DNA of 34,549 bases, from the NCBI RefSeq assembly GCF_003385235.1, contig NZ_PQIA01000096.1:1-34549 (forward strand). The letters run 5' to 3'. Numbering within the stretch: the first letter of the stretch is position 1; every line of letters begins with the position of its first letter. Under the pieces are notes generated by a model. It searched no databases, was not told where the DNA came from, and saw nothing but the letters and a program-made list of their open reading frames with translations. Both the position numbers and the translations under genes were made by a program. Source of the stretch: Amycolatopsis circi. Lineage in GTDB: Bacteria; Actinomycetota; Actinomycetes; Mycobacteriales; Pseudonocardiaceae. Below are positions 7,728 to 15,557 of the stretch, piece by piece.

Positions 7728-8767
7728 TGCTCGCCCACATCGCCCATGCCCACGGCAGCCCGAGTTCCACGCTGGTGCTGCCCGCCGAGCGGCTGCCGAC
7801 GTCCGAGGAGGCCCTCGCCGGCGCGCTGTCCGACGGCGTCGCCTGGCTCGCCGAACACGGCCTCGCCGCGGTCACGAAGATCGCGCTCGTGTCGGTCTCC
7901 GAGCATCCGCTGTTCGACCTCGACTACCGGTTCGTGCAGGTCATTCCCGGCGATCCGGTGCGGTTCGACTTCCGCGGCAGCTGCGGGCACTCGGTGCTCT
8001 CGTCGGTCGTCGTGGCCAGCAGACTCGGCTGGATCGGCAGGCTCGCGCCCGAACACCGCGTCCGGGTGCGCGTGCTCAACAACGACGAGCACGTGGTGTG
8101 CGAGGTCGACGAATGCGTCCGCGACCGGACGACGTTCACCGCACACTTCCTCAACCACCCCGCGGTGCCGCTCGGGCACCTGCTGCCGTTCGGCGAGACC
8201 ACCACGGACCTGCCCTTCGACGACGGCACGATCCGGGTTTCCGCGGTCTCGGCCGGGAACCCGTACCTGTTCCTGTCCGGCCACGACCTCGGCGTGGACA
8301 CCCCGGAGGAGCTTTTCGCCGCGGGGCAGCCGCTGTTCCGCACGATGAGCGCGATCCGCCGCTCGGCCGCGCGGCAGTACGGCTATCCCGTCGACGGCGC
8401 GTTCCCGAAGGTGGCCGCGGTCCTGCCGGACGGCGAGAACGGGCTGGCCGCGCGCGCGGTCTCCGTGCCGTCCTGGCATCCGACGCTCGCGCTGACCGGA
8501 GCCGTCTGCCTCGGCGCGGCCCGCCGGATCCGCGGCACCATCCCGTTCCAGCTCGCCGGCGGCGAGACCCGGCGCACCGCGTCGCTGCGCATTCGCACCG
8601 CCGGCGGCTGCACCACTTCGGACGCCGCGGTGTCCGGCCACGACCGGGACAGCGAGCTGTCCTGGGTCAGCGTCCCGGAAAAGGCGGTGTCGTTCACCGG
8701 CGCGGTGACCATCGATTCGTTCGATCCCCATGCCCTGAAGGAGGATTCGTGTCTGCTGTCGACCTGA
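7727..8767 (+). CDS. PrpF-family (DapF-fold) isomerase
   Basis: A 346-residue protein that I assign to the PrpF family (2-methylaconitate isomerase; related to 4-oxalomesaconate tautomerase GalD). These enzymes move a C=C bond in unsaturated di- or tricarboxylic acids by 1,3-proton transfer. Visible landmarks are VTKIALV with Lys51, DLDYRFVQV, and FRGSCGHS with Cys86, matching the catalytic Lys and Cys segments of PrpF. Further on come SAGNPYLF and MSAIRRSAARQYG and, before the last domain, FPKVAAVLP. Start and stop are coupled to both neighbours (one-base overlap upstream, 19-base overlap downstream). The substrate is probably an unsaturated acid of the same pathway. Confidence 0.8.
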   Translation: MLAHIAHAHGSPSSTLVLPAERLPTSEEALAGALSDGVAWLAEHGLAAVTKIALVSVSEHPLFDLDYRFVQVIPGDPVRFDFRGSCGHSVLSSVVVASRLGWIGRLAPEHRVRVRVLNNDEHVVCEVDECVRDRTTFTAHFLNHPAVPLGHLLPFGETTTDLPFDDGTIRVSAVSAGNPYLFLSGHDLGVDTPEELFAAGQPLFRTMSAIRRSAARQYGYPVDGAFPKVAAVLPDGENGLAARAVSVPSWHPTLALTGAVCLGAARRIRGTIPFQLAGGETRRTASLRIRTAGGCTTSDAAVSGHDRDSELSWVSVPEKAVSFTGAVTIDSFDPHALKEDSCLLST

Positions 8768-9876
8768 CCACCCCCGCGCGCCTCGGCGTCGACGAACTGG
8801 TCGACGTCCTCGCGGAGCACGCCGCGGCGGCCGACGAAGCCGGTCGCCCGGCCCCCGAGGTGCTGGCCGCGCTGCGGAACTCGCCGTTGCCCGGCCTCGT
8901 CGTCCCGCGCCGGTACGGCGGAGCCGGGGCGGATGCCCTGGAGGGCAACCGGATGATCGCGCGGATCGCACGGCACGATCCCTCCACCGCGATCATCGCG
9001 TTCCAGCACCTAGCCGTGTGCAGCCGGATCGCCGAATGGGGCAGCGATGCCCAGCGCGAAGAACTGCTGCCGAAACTCGCCTCCGGCGAGTGGCTGGCCG
9101 CGTCCGCGTGGAGCGAGTCCGGCGCTGGCGCGGCGAAGAAGAATCTCTCGACCGTCGCCGACGAGATGCCGGACGGGAGCTGGACAGTCAGCGGCGGCAA
9201 GGCTTTCACCACCGGTGCCGGGATCACCGACATCTACCTGGTGCTCGCGCAGAGCACGCCGGCGGGGGAGTCCGACGAGGCCGCGTACGGATCCGGCGGG
9301 CAGAGCTTCTTCCTGGTGCCCGCGACCAATCCGGGCATCGAGCCGGATTTGAGCCTGGACCTGGTCGGCATGCGCGCGTCGGCGACCGGGTTCGTGGAAC
9401 TCAAGGACTGCCGCCTCGGACCGGAAGCGCTGCTCGGGCCGCGCGACACCGCGAGCACGATCATCGCGGGCGTCCGGCAGTCCGGGGCGACCCTGGGCGC
9501 GGTGTCGGCTGGGATCGCCGAAGCAACGTGGGACCTCGGTTTTCAAGCGGCACAACGGAAATCGCTGCTCGACCTGCAGGCCGTCCGGCACCGGCTGGTG
9601 GACCTGCGCGGGCAGGTGGAGTCCGCTCGCGCGCTCGTCGAACGGGCCGGCCGCCGCGACGGCGCCGACCCGGGCGAGGTGACGCTGCACAGCAAGATCC
9701 ATGCCTCGCAGACGGCGGAGGAAGTCGTCGCCGCGATCGCGCGGCTGCTCGGCAGCGCGGGATACGTGGTGACGAACCCGATCAACCGGATGGCCCGCGA
9801 CGCCCGCGCCGTCGCGCTGATGGGCCCGACCAACGACCTGAGCCGAGAGCTGGTGAGCCTGCCATGGGCCGCGTGA
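8749..9876 (+). CDS. Acyl-CoA dehydrogenase-fold flavoprotein, possibly a monooxygenase
   Basis: A 375-residue protein with the full ACAD fold: helical N-terminus, a central flavin segment SAWSESGAGA, the VSGGKAFTTGAG strand, and a C-terminal helix bundle ending in RMARDARAVALMGPTND. The usual catalytic Glu of the IYEGT motif is replaced (LMGPT). The alternative Glu of the RExFG motif is also absent (RKSLLD). ACAD-fold two-component monooxygenases such as DszC or KijD3 likewise lack the dehydrogenase base and need a separate flavin reductase, and one is encoded two genes downstream. I therefore favour an FMN-dependent oxygenase or N-hydroxylase over a dehydrogenase. Start is GTG with AAGGAGG upstream. 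Confidence 0.82.
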   Translation: MSAVDLTTPARLGVDELVDVLAEHAAAADEAGRPAPEVLAALRNSPLPGLVVPRRYGGAGADALEGNRMIARIARHDPSTAIIAFQHLAVCSRIAEWGSDAQREELLPKLASGEWLAASAWSESGAGAAKKNLSTVADEMPDGSWTVSGGKAFTTGAGITDIYLVLAQSTPAGESDEAAYGSGGQSFFLVPATNPGIEPDLSLDLVGMRASATGFVELKDCRLGPEALLGPRDTASTIIAGVRQSGATLGAVSAGIAEATWDLGFQAAQRKSLLDLQAVRHRLVDLRGQVESARALVERAGRRDGADPGEVTLHSKIHASQTAEEVVAAIARLLGSAGYVVTNPINRMARDARAVALMGPTNDLSRELVSLPWAA

Positions 9877-11261
9877 AGAACTACGACCTCGTCGTCCGGG
9901 GCGGCCGGGTGACCGGCCCCGGCGGCGTCCGCCTCGCCGACGTCGCCGTCACCGGCGGGAAGATCGCCGACGTGCTGCCCGCCGGGAGCACGGTATCCGG
10001 CGCCGAGGAGATCGACGCCGCCGGACGGCACGTCCTGCCCGGGCTGATCGATTCCCACGTGCACTTCCGCACGCCGGGCCTGACCGAAAAAGAGGACTGG
10101 GCGCACGCGTCGCGCGCCGCGGTGGCAGGCGGCGTCACCACGGTGTTCGACATGCCCAACACCCGCCCGGCGACGTTCACCCCGGCCGACGCCCGCGCGA
10201 AGGACGCGGAAATCCACGGCACGAGCCTGGTCGACTACCGCTTCCACGCAGGTGTCGACCCGGAAGCCGTTGACACGCTGGAGACATTCGAACCGGCGGA
10301 GGCGATGACCGCGAAGGCGTTCCTCACCGGGCACCACACCGCGCCGCACGTGCTGCGCGATCCCGGACGGCTCGACGAGCTGTTCGCCGTCGCGAAACGG
10401 CAGGGCCTGCGGCTGCTGTTCCACGCCGAGGACGACGACGTCTTCGCGCTGCTCGACCAGTGGCAGGGCGCCCCGGCGACCTACCGCGACTACGAGCGGT
10501 TCCGGCCGCGCTCGGGCGGGATCGTCGCCGTGGCCAAGCTGATCGAGCTGGCGCGGCGGCACGGCACCGCGGCGCATGTGCTGCACGTGTCCAGCCGGGA
10601 GGAAGCCGATCTGCTCACCGCGGCAGGCGCGACCGGACTTCCGGTCACCTGGGAAGCGACCGGACACCACCTGTCCTTCACCGCGGACGACACCGCCCGC
10701 TGCGGTTGCCGCATCCGGCTCAGCCCCGCCATCCGGGAACAGGCCGACCAGGACCGGTTGTGGGACGCGGTGTTCCGCGGCGAAGTGTCCACTGTGGGCA
10801 GTGACCACGCGCCGCACGCGTTCGCGGACAAGACGGTCGCCGCTCCGGACGCCCCGCCCGGGCTGCCCGGGGTGCAGGAGCTTTTCCCCGCGCTGTACAC
10901 CGGGCTGTGCCGCCGGGCTCCAGACGCCACGCCGGACGAACTGCTGCCGATCGTCACCCGGGTGCTGGCCGCCGAACCCGCCCGGCTGTTCGGGGTTTCC
11001 GACCGCAAGGGCGCGATCGCTCCCGGACTGGACGCCGACCTCGTGCTGTTCGACCCGGCGGAAAACTGGTCGTTCGGCCCGGGCGACGTCCAAGCCAAAT
11101 GCGGCTGGACGGCGTACGCGGGCTGGATGTTCACCGGCCGCGTCGCGCGCACGATCCGGAGGGGCCGCACGGTTTTCCGCCTGGAACACGGCTTCGGCGC
11201 CCCCGACGGCGAATGGCTCAAGCCTGCTGCCGTCCCCGCTCCGGCGGGTGATGCCCGATGA
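9864..11261 (+). CDS. Dihydroorotase-like cyclic amidohydrolase
   Basis: A 465-residue member of the dihydroorotase/allantoinase/hydantoinase group, TIM-barrel metal enzymes that open or close cyclic amides and imides. All metal-site residues are present: H65 and H67 in DSHVHFRTPG, K151 (carbamylated Lys) in AKAFL, H187 in LLFHAED, H241 in HVLHVSS and D314 in GSDHAPH. FDMPNT and the LTEKEDW segment are closest to dihydroorotase. It is not next to pyrimidine genes, so a pathway-specific ring-opening or ring-closing role is more likely than pyrC function. The start overlaps the upstream gene by 13 bases; an in-frame GTG at 9873 is an alternative. Confidence 0.85.
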   Translation: MGRVKNYDLVVRGGRVTGPGGVRLADVAVTGGKIADVLPAGSTVSGAEEIDAAGRHVLPGLIDSHVHFRTPGLTEKEDWAHASRAAVAGGVTTVFDMPNTRPATFTPADARAKDAEIHGTSLVDYRFHAGVDPEAVDTLETFEPAEAMTAKAFLTGHHTAPHVLRDPGRLDELFAVAKRQGLRLLFHAEDDDVFALLDQWQGAPATYRDYERFRPRSGGIVAVAKLIELARRHGTAAHVLHVSSREEADLLTAAGATGLPVTWEATGHHLSFTADDTARCGCRIRLSPAIREQADQDRLWDAVFRGEVSTVGSDHAPHAFADKTVAAPDAPPGLPGVQELFPALYTGLCRRAPDATPDELLPIVTRVLAAEPARLFGVSDRKGAIAPGLDADLVLFDPAENWSFGPGDVQAKCGWTAYAGWMFTGRVARTIRRGRTVFRLEHGFGAPDGEWLKPAAVPAPAGDAR

Positions 11262-11740
11262 CCACGGCACTGCTCGACGAGTTCAAGGACGCGATGTCCG
11301 CGCTGGCGGGCGGAGTGTGCGTGGTGACCGCGCTCGACGACGACGGCACCCCGCGCGGATACGCCGCGACCTCGGTGACCTCAGTGTCGATGCGGCCGCC
11401 GTTGTTGCTTGTCTGCCAGGCGAAAACGTCGAGTTCCTACGAGGTTTTCTCGCGCTGCTCGCGGTTCGGCGTGAATGTTCTGGCCGCGGAGCAAACCGAA
11501 CTCGCCGCGCTGTTCGCGACGCCCGGCGCCGACCGCTTCGGCGGCACCGGCTTCGAACCGGGCGACCAAGGCACCCTCCTGCACCCGAACGCCCTGGCCG
11601 CCATCGAATGCCGCCGCCGGGAAACCGTCGACGCCGGCGACCACGGCCTCCTACTGGGCGAGGTCCGCGCCGCCGCCACCCGGCCCGGCGACCCCCTCGT
11701 CTACCACGGCAGGCGCTACCAGAGCACCCGCCCGGTCTGA
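11258..11740 (+). CDS. Flavin reductase, HpaC/DIM6-NTAB type
   Basis: A 160-residue NAD(P)H:flavin oxidoreductase of the HpaC-like family, supplying reduced FMN or FAD to a partner oxygenase. It shows ALAGGVCVVTA near the N-terminus, GYAATSVTSVSMRPPLLLVC, FGVNVLAAEQ, and a C-terminal YHGRRY strand. Its ATG overlaps the TGA of the amidohydrolase (ATGA), so the two are coupled. The likely partner is the ACAD-fold protein encoded at 8749-9876, which would explain why a reductase sits in this operon. The LLM-type gene at 12818 is on the other strand and looks F420-dependent. Confidence 0.9.
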   Translation: MTTALLDEFKDAMSALAGGVCVVTALDDDGTPRGYAATSVTSVSMRPPLLLVCQAKTSSSYEVFSRCSRFGVNVLAAEQTELAALFATPGADRFGGTGFEPGDQGTLLHPNALAAIECRRRETVDAGDHGLLLGEVRAAATRPGDPLVYHGRRYQSTRPV

Positions 11741-11758
11741 ACCACTCTGGAGGAAACC

Positions 11759-12211
11759 ATGTTCGAGATCCCCGACCGAGACGGCCCGGCCCCGCGCACC
11801 CGCGGCCCGGTCCCGCACGGCCAGCTCAACCAGATCGCTCCGACGACGCTGCAGGAGGAACTGTGGCAGCGGATGCGCTCCCTGGCCGGCGTCTACCTCG
11901 CGCCGACGCACGTGCCCTACCCGGAGGCCAGGGCGATCCACCTGGCCCCGGAGTTCGGCACCGGCCCCGACGACGCGTTCATCAAGCACAGCCGCGAATT
12001 CGCCCACCTGCACCCGCAGCAGGACGGCAGTCTCCATCTGACCCTCCCGCCGATCGCGAAGAAACTGGTGACCGAAGCGGGCTGGGGAGTGCCGCACCCG
12101 ATCCAGAACACGCAGCTCGTGTACGGACCTCGGGACCGGGACGAGATCGAGATCGTCTGGCGGGTGGTGCTGGAGTCCTACAGCTACGCCAGGGGCCGCC
12201 ACCGCGAATGA
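11759..12211 (+). CDS. DUF5519 (luciferase-domain) protein
   Basis: A 150-residue protein matching, as I recall it, the small DUF5519/PF17648 family called luciferase domain. The core is SREFAHLHPQQDGSLHLTLP, then GWGVPHP and LVYGPRDRDEIEIVWRV, ending SYSYARG. Members are not catalytically characterised to my knowledge. GGAGG lies 7 bases before the ATG, and the 18 bp gap from the flavin reductase makes it the last gene of the operon. It is followed by a strong hairpin. Function unknown; it may bind or sense the pathway product. Confidence 0.8.
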   Translation: MFEIPDRDGPAPRTRGPVPHGQLNQIAPTTLQEELWQRMRSLAGVYLAPTHVPYPEARAIHLAPEFGTGPDDAFIKHSREFAHLHPQQDGSLHLTLPPIAKKLVTEAGWGVPHPIQNTQLVYGPRDRDEIEIVWRVVLESYSYARGRHRE

Positions 12212-12231
12212 CCGAACAGACCGGCTTCGGC

Positions 12232-12266
12232 GCGGGCGGCGAGGGGACAATGCCCTCGCCGCCCGC
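12232..12266 (+). terminator. Hairpin terminator after the bicupin operon
   Basis: A perfect 14 bp GC-rich stem (12232-12245 with 12253-12266) and a 7-base loop lie 20 bases after the DUF5519 stop codon. There is no T tract, as is common for actinobacterial terminators. Confidence 0.75.
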
Positions 12267-12313
12267 ACCGAGCGGCGATCCCGGCCGCAACGTGCGCGGG
12301 CACAATTCTGTTC

Positions 12314-12739
12314 ATGACACCACTGCCCGCTTCCCTTGAGGTGTATCCCGATTACGGGATGATCGGCATCTACGGCAGCCAATTCGAGGTCCTGGATTTC
12401 CCGGCGTCCGCCGACCCCGCCGCGGTCGTGGTCGCGACCGAGTACGCGGCTTACCTGCGCACCGGCCAGACTCTCGACCCGGTCACCCTCCATTTCGGAA
12501 CCGCCGACGCTCCGGCGGGCCTGGACGCGCTCGGCACCGTCACGATCGAACTCCCCGTCGACGACGTGCTCGTCAGCCAGATCACCGGCGGCGCCCATGG
12601 CCCGTACACCCTCCCCGAAGGCCCCGGCATCTACCGCATGACGGTCACCGGAGACGGGTCGGTCCGCCCTGTCCGGGCCTTGTGGGTCGAGCTGAACCGG
12701 ATCGGCGACCCGGTTCCCGAGGACGAAGACGACGAGTGA
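12314..12739 (+). CDS. Hypothetical protein, 141 aa
   Basis: I do not recognise this family. The protein is acidic, without signal peptide or membrane segment, and predicted mostly beta-rich from its pattern (alternating hydrophobics, GIYGSQFEVLDF, VTIELPVDDVLV, GPYTLPEGPGIYRMTVTG). It ends in an acidic tail PVPEDEDDE. Third-position GC is as high as in its neighbours, so it is probably a real gene. It starts 47 bases after a terminator hairpin. ACAATT at 12302-12307 is placed for a leaderless transcript, but no good -35 box is visible. It converges with the LLM gene. Confidence 0.75.
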   Translation: MTPLPASLEVYPDYGMIGIYGSQFEVLDFPASADPAAVVVATEYAAYLRTGQTLDPVTLHFGTADAPAGLDALGTVTIELPVDDVLVSQITGGAHGPYTLPEGPGIYRMTVTGDGSVRPVRALWVELNRIGDPVPEDEDDE

Positions 12740-12817
12740 CTCATTTGCTGAAGCTGTGCGCGAAGAGGCCGAGGGCGGACAACAATTGGCAGTCGACCTG
12801 CCTTGCTGGGGCCGGGG

Positions 12818-13738
12818 TTAAGCCAGCCTCGGGAGCACCTCGGCGGCGAGCCGGTGCATCTGGCCGAGTTCGTCGAAGAGCGGATTGAGCAGGAGCAGCT
12901 GCGCTCCCGCCGCGACGACCTCGCGCAGGCCGGCCGCGCAGTCGTCGACCGTGCCGGCGACCGGGACGGCGGCAAGGCCAGTCAGCCCGAAGTAGCCGTA
13001 CCTGCGTTCGAGGGCGTCGGCGATCCACTCGCGAGCCTTGTCGCCGTCGTTGTCGACGGCGACGTAGACCCGCTTGGCGAGGGTGAAACTGCTGGGGTCG
13101 CGTTGTTGCCGCCGAAGCTGGTCCCGGGCGATCTCGGCGTGCCGGGCGAACGCCGCGGTCGTGGACGATCCGGCTCCGATGAAGCCGTGCGCGGACCGGA
13201 CGGCGCGGGCCAGCGCGTTGGGGTGGCTGCCGCCGAACCAGACCGGCGGATGCGGCTGCTGGACCGGCTTGGGTTCCATCGCGGCGTCGCGCAACTGCCA
13301 GAACCGGCCGTCGAAATCGACGCGCGGCCGGGTCCACAGCTGCTCCATCAGCCGCAGCCCTTCGCCGAACCGGGCCACGTGGCCGGCGGGGTCGACGCCG
13401 AACGCGGAGAACATGCGATTCGGGCCGCCGGCGACCAGCCCGATCTCGAGGCGGCCCTGGCTGAGCTGGTCCACGCTCGCGACGGTTTTGGCCAGGTGCA
13501 CCGGATTGTGCAGCGGGCCGACCAGCATCGCGCACCCCAACCGGATCCGCCGGGTGCGAGCCGCCGCGTAGGCCAGCGTCTCCAGCGGACTGAGCAGGGG
13601 CTGCGTGCCGAGCACTTGCTCGCCGGTCCAAGCACTGTCGAACCCGAGTTCTTCGGCGTGCGTCAGGAAAGTGTCCATCGCGGTCGGATCGAACGAACCG
13701 CTCTGGACGGTTTGCGGGAGGGAGATCGCGAATCGCAT
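12818..13738 (-). CDS. LLM-class (luciferase-like) oxidoreductase, probably F420-dependent
   Basis: A 306-residue TIM-barrel protein of the bacterial luciferase-like superfamily. It begins MRFAISLPQTVQSG and has AEELGFDSAWTGEQ, TRRIRLGCAML and LSQGRLEIGLVAGG, then PPVWFGGSHPNALARAV. The pattern is that of actinobacterial F420-dependent reductases and dehydrogenases rather than FMN alkanal luciferases, but the cofactor cannot be proven by eye. It is the last gene of the minus-strand SDR - esterase - LLM operon, 16 bp after the esterase. The ribosome site is weak (AGGG about 11 bases upstream), which suggests coupled translation. Confidence 0.9.
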   Translation of the reverse strand: MRFAISLPQTVQSGSFDPTAMDTFLTHAEELGFDSAWTGEQVLGTQPLLSPLETLAYAAARTRRIRLGCAMLVGPLHNPVHLAKTVASVDQLSQGRLEIGLVAGGPNRMFSAFGVDPAGHVARFGEGLRLMEQLWTRPRVDFDGRFWQLRDAAMEPKPVQQPHPPVWFGGSHPNALARAVRSAHGFIGAGSSTTAAFARHAEIARDQLRRQQRDPSSFTLAKRVYVAVDNDGDKAREWIADALERRYGYFGLTGLAAVPVAGTVDDCAAGLREVVAAGAQLLLLNPLFDELGQMHRLAAEVLPRLA

Positions 13739-13754
13739 GACGGGGGACCCTGTT

Positions 13755-14675
13755 TCAGTCGCCGAGTTTGCCGCGCAGCCACTTGCCCGCCTCGGCGATG
13801 CTGGCGTCGGCTTCGGGCAACCGTCCGGCCAGCAGCTGATAGACGTGCGGCATGCCGTCCGCGACGTGCAAGGCGACCTCGACGCCGGTTTTCCCGGCCA
13901 GCGCGGCGAATCGCTCCACGCTGTCCCGCAACGTCTCGTCGCCGCCGCAGGTCAGAAACAGCGGCGGAAGCCCGGCCGGATCGGCGTGCATCGGATTGGC
14001 CAAGGGATCGGCCGGGGACTGTCCGTCGAGGAACATCGGCGCGAAGCTGTGCACCAGTTCCCGGGAGATGGCCACGTCGACGTCCGCGTTGGACTCGAAT
14101 GTCGGCCCGTTCGCCTCCATGTCGTACCACGGCGAGAACGCGACGATCGCCGCCGGCGCGGCCAAACCGTCCCGGTGCAGCGAGAGCGCCGCACTGGTGG
14201 CGATGTTGCCGCCCGCGGAGTCGCCGGTGAACGCGATCCCGGACGGCGAACAGCCTTGGGAGAGCAGCCAGTCGTAGAGCGAGCGCGCGTCCTCGAGTTG
14301 CGCCGGGAACGGGTGCGCCGGGGCCAGCCGGTAGTCCGGGATCAGGGTGCGGACGCCGGCCGCCTTGGCCAGATGCGCGGCGATTTTCCGGTAGCTGTCC
14401 TTCGAACCGCTGACGAAGCCGCCGCCGTGGAAATAAACCAGCACGCGCCCGGTGCCGCACCCCAGCGGGTTCGCCCAGAGCGCGGGCAAACCGGCCGCGG
14501 TGACTTCTTCGTAGGTGACGTCGGTCGGCTCCTTGGCGAGGCCGTGGAACAGGTCCGCGCCGCCCAGGTCGATGCCGGGGTCGATCGCCAGGACGGCCGC
14601 CGTGGTCGCGGCGACGGCCTTGGGCGCGCACGCGGCGAACGTCTCGCGCAACTCGGACCATTCCTTGCTCGGCAT
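13755..14675 (-). CDS. Alpha/beta hydrolase, HSL family esterase
   Basis: A 306-residue esterase of the hormone-sensitive-lipase group (family IV). It has the oxyanion motif HGGGFVSGS, the nucleophile elbow GDSAGGN, the acid Asp in CGGDETLRD and the catalytic His in GMPHVYQLL. No signal peptide. The start is the ATG ending at 14675, with AGGAGA 7 bases upstream; the open frame to 14714 has no such site. It lies between the SDR gene and the LLM gene in a three-gene operon controlled from the tetR-SDR intergenic region. Likely hydrolyses a short-chain or aromatic ester or lactone. Confidence 0.92.
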   Translation of the reverse strand: MPSKEWSELRETFAACAPKAVAATTAAVLAIDPGIDLGGADLFHGLAKEPTDVTYEEVTAAGLPALWANPLGCGTGRVLVYFHGGGFVSGSKDSYRKIAAHLAKAAGVRTLIPDYRLAPAHPFPAQLEDARSLYDWLLSQGCSPSGIAFTGDSAGGNIATSAALSLHRDGLAAPAAIVAFSPWYDMEANGPTFESNADVDVAISRELVHSFAPMFLDGQSPADPLANPMHADPAGLPPLFLTCGGDETLRDSVERFAALAGKTGVEVALHVADGMPHVYQLLAGRLPEADASIAEAGKWLRGKLGD

Positions 14676-14728
14676 GTCCTCGTTCTCCTTGCCAGATCGT
14701 CGAAAGCAGTTCACGGGATGGCGGCAGC

Positions 14729-15448
14729 TCAGGTCCTGGCAGCGAGTTGCGCGAACTGGCGTTCGAGGATCTTGTCGGCGCCGGCGGCCCAGGCTTCCGT
14801 CAAGGAAGTCGTTGCGGGATCGGGGAAAATGTCCTCGTCTCCCTTCTCCACCGCGTCGAAGACGGCTCGCGCCACCGCTTCCGGCGAGGCTTTGGGGATG
14901 GGGAGTTCCCGGGTCATGTCCGTGTCGACCGGACCGGCGAGCACAGCATGGAACCGGACGCCCTGCCCGGCATGCGCGGCGCGAAGGCTTTTGGTCAAGG
15001 AGAAAGCCGCCGCCTTCGAGGCCGAGTACGACGTGAACATCGGCAGGGGAGCGAGCGCGACGCAGGACAACAGGTTGACGACCGCCCCGCGCGAGCTGAC
15101 CAGCGCGGGCAGGAAGGCCTGGGTCACGGCGTTGGAGCCGTAAAGGTTCACCGCGAGGTGCCGTTCAAGCACAGCGGGGTCGAACGGGGCGTCCGGCAGC
15201 ATGATGCCGGCGTTGTTGATCAGGATGTCCAGCGCCTCGACCTCGCCGACGGCCGCCTGGATCTGCGCGGGGTCGGTGACGTCCAGGAGGAGAGGCGTCA
15301 CCCGCGGATCGGGGTGGTTCAAGGGCTGCCGGGTGCCCGCGTAGACCCGTTTGGCGCCTCTCGCGAGGGCTTCCTCGGCGAGCGCTTTGCCGATGCCGCG
15401 GTTCGCTCCGGTCACCAGCACGGTCGTGTCCTCGAGAGTCGTGGCCAT
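14729..15448 (-). CDS. Short-chain dehydrogenase/reductase
   Basis: A 239-residue classical SDR. TGANRGIG binds the NAD(P) cofactor, NNAG is the structural motif, and the catalytic set is Ser in LLSCVALAPL with SYSASKAA (Tyr-x-x-x-Lys). The segment after the cofactor loop (YAGTRQP) has Arg where NADPH-preferring members do. Start is the ATG ending at 15448, with GGAGG 7 bases upstream; the longer frame would run into the operator. It is the first gene of the SDR - esterase - LLM operon and is divergent from tetR at 15558. Substrate unknown. Confidence 0.93.
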   Translation of the reverse strand: MATTLEDTTVLVTGANRGIGKALAEEALARGAKRVYAGTRQPLNHPDPRVTPLLLDVTDPAQIQAAVGEVEALDILINNAGIMLPDAPFDPAVLERHLAVNLYGSNAVTQAFLPALVSSRGAVVNLLSCVALAPLPMFTSYSASKAAAFSLTKSLRAAHAGQGVRFHAVLAGPVDTDMTRELPIPKASPEAVARAVFDAVEKGDEDIFPDPATTSLTEAWAAGADKILERQFAQLAART

Positions 15449-15461
15449 GGTCGCCCTCCGA

Positions 15462-15537
15462 TTTGTTTGTCGATCGATAAACAAACCTTGTCACGAGCGC
15501 TCCGGCGGGTCAACATAAACTTTGTCGACCGACAAAC
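15462..15537. promoter_or_regulatory. Paired palindromic operators between SDR operon and tetR
   Basis: Positions 15462-15485 form a 24-base palindrome with a single mismatched pair, core TTTGTCGATCGATAAAC. A second site at 15521-15537 (TTTGTCGACCGACAAAC) repeats the core with 7-base perfect arms. Between them a minus-strand promoter TTGACC (15508-15513) and CAAGGT (15485-15490), 17 bp apart, would start transcription inside the first palindrome. The shared TTTGTCG half-site strongly suggests the binding site of the adjacent TetR protein. Confidence 0.8.
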
Positions 15538-15557
15538 AATGACGGAGGCGCACCCGG

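Noticed and set aside
5143..11261. Purine (ureide) catabolism: bicupin as ureidoglycine aminohydrolase and amidohydrolase as allantoinase
   Set aside because: The amidohydrolase signature is closer to dihydroorotase, the bicupin metal motif is not specific, and AsnB, PrpF and ACAD-fold genes do not belong to that pathway.
12788..12802. GGCAG/CTGCC hairpin between the convergent genes ending at 12739 and 12818
   Set aside because: Only a 5 bp stem with no T tract; too weak to call a terminator.
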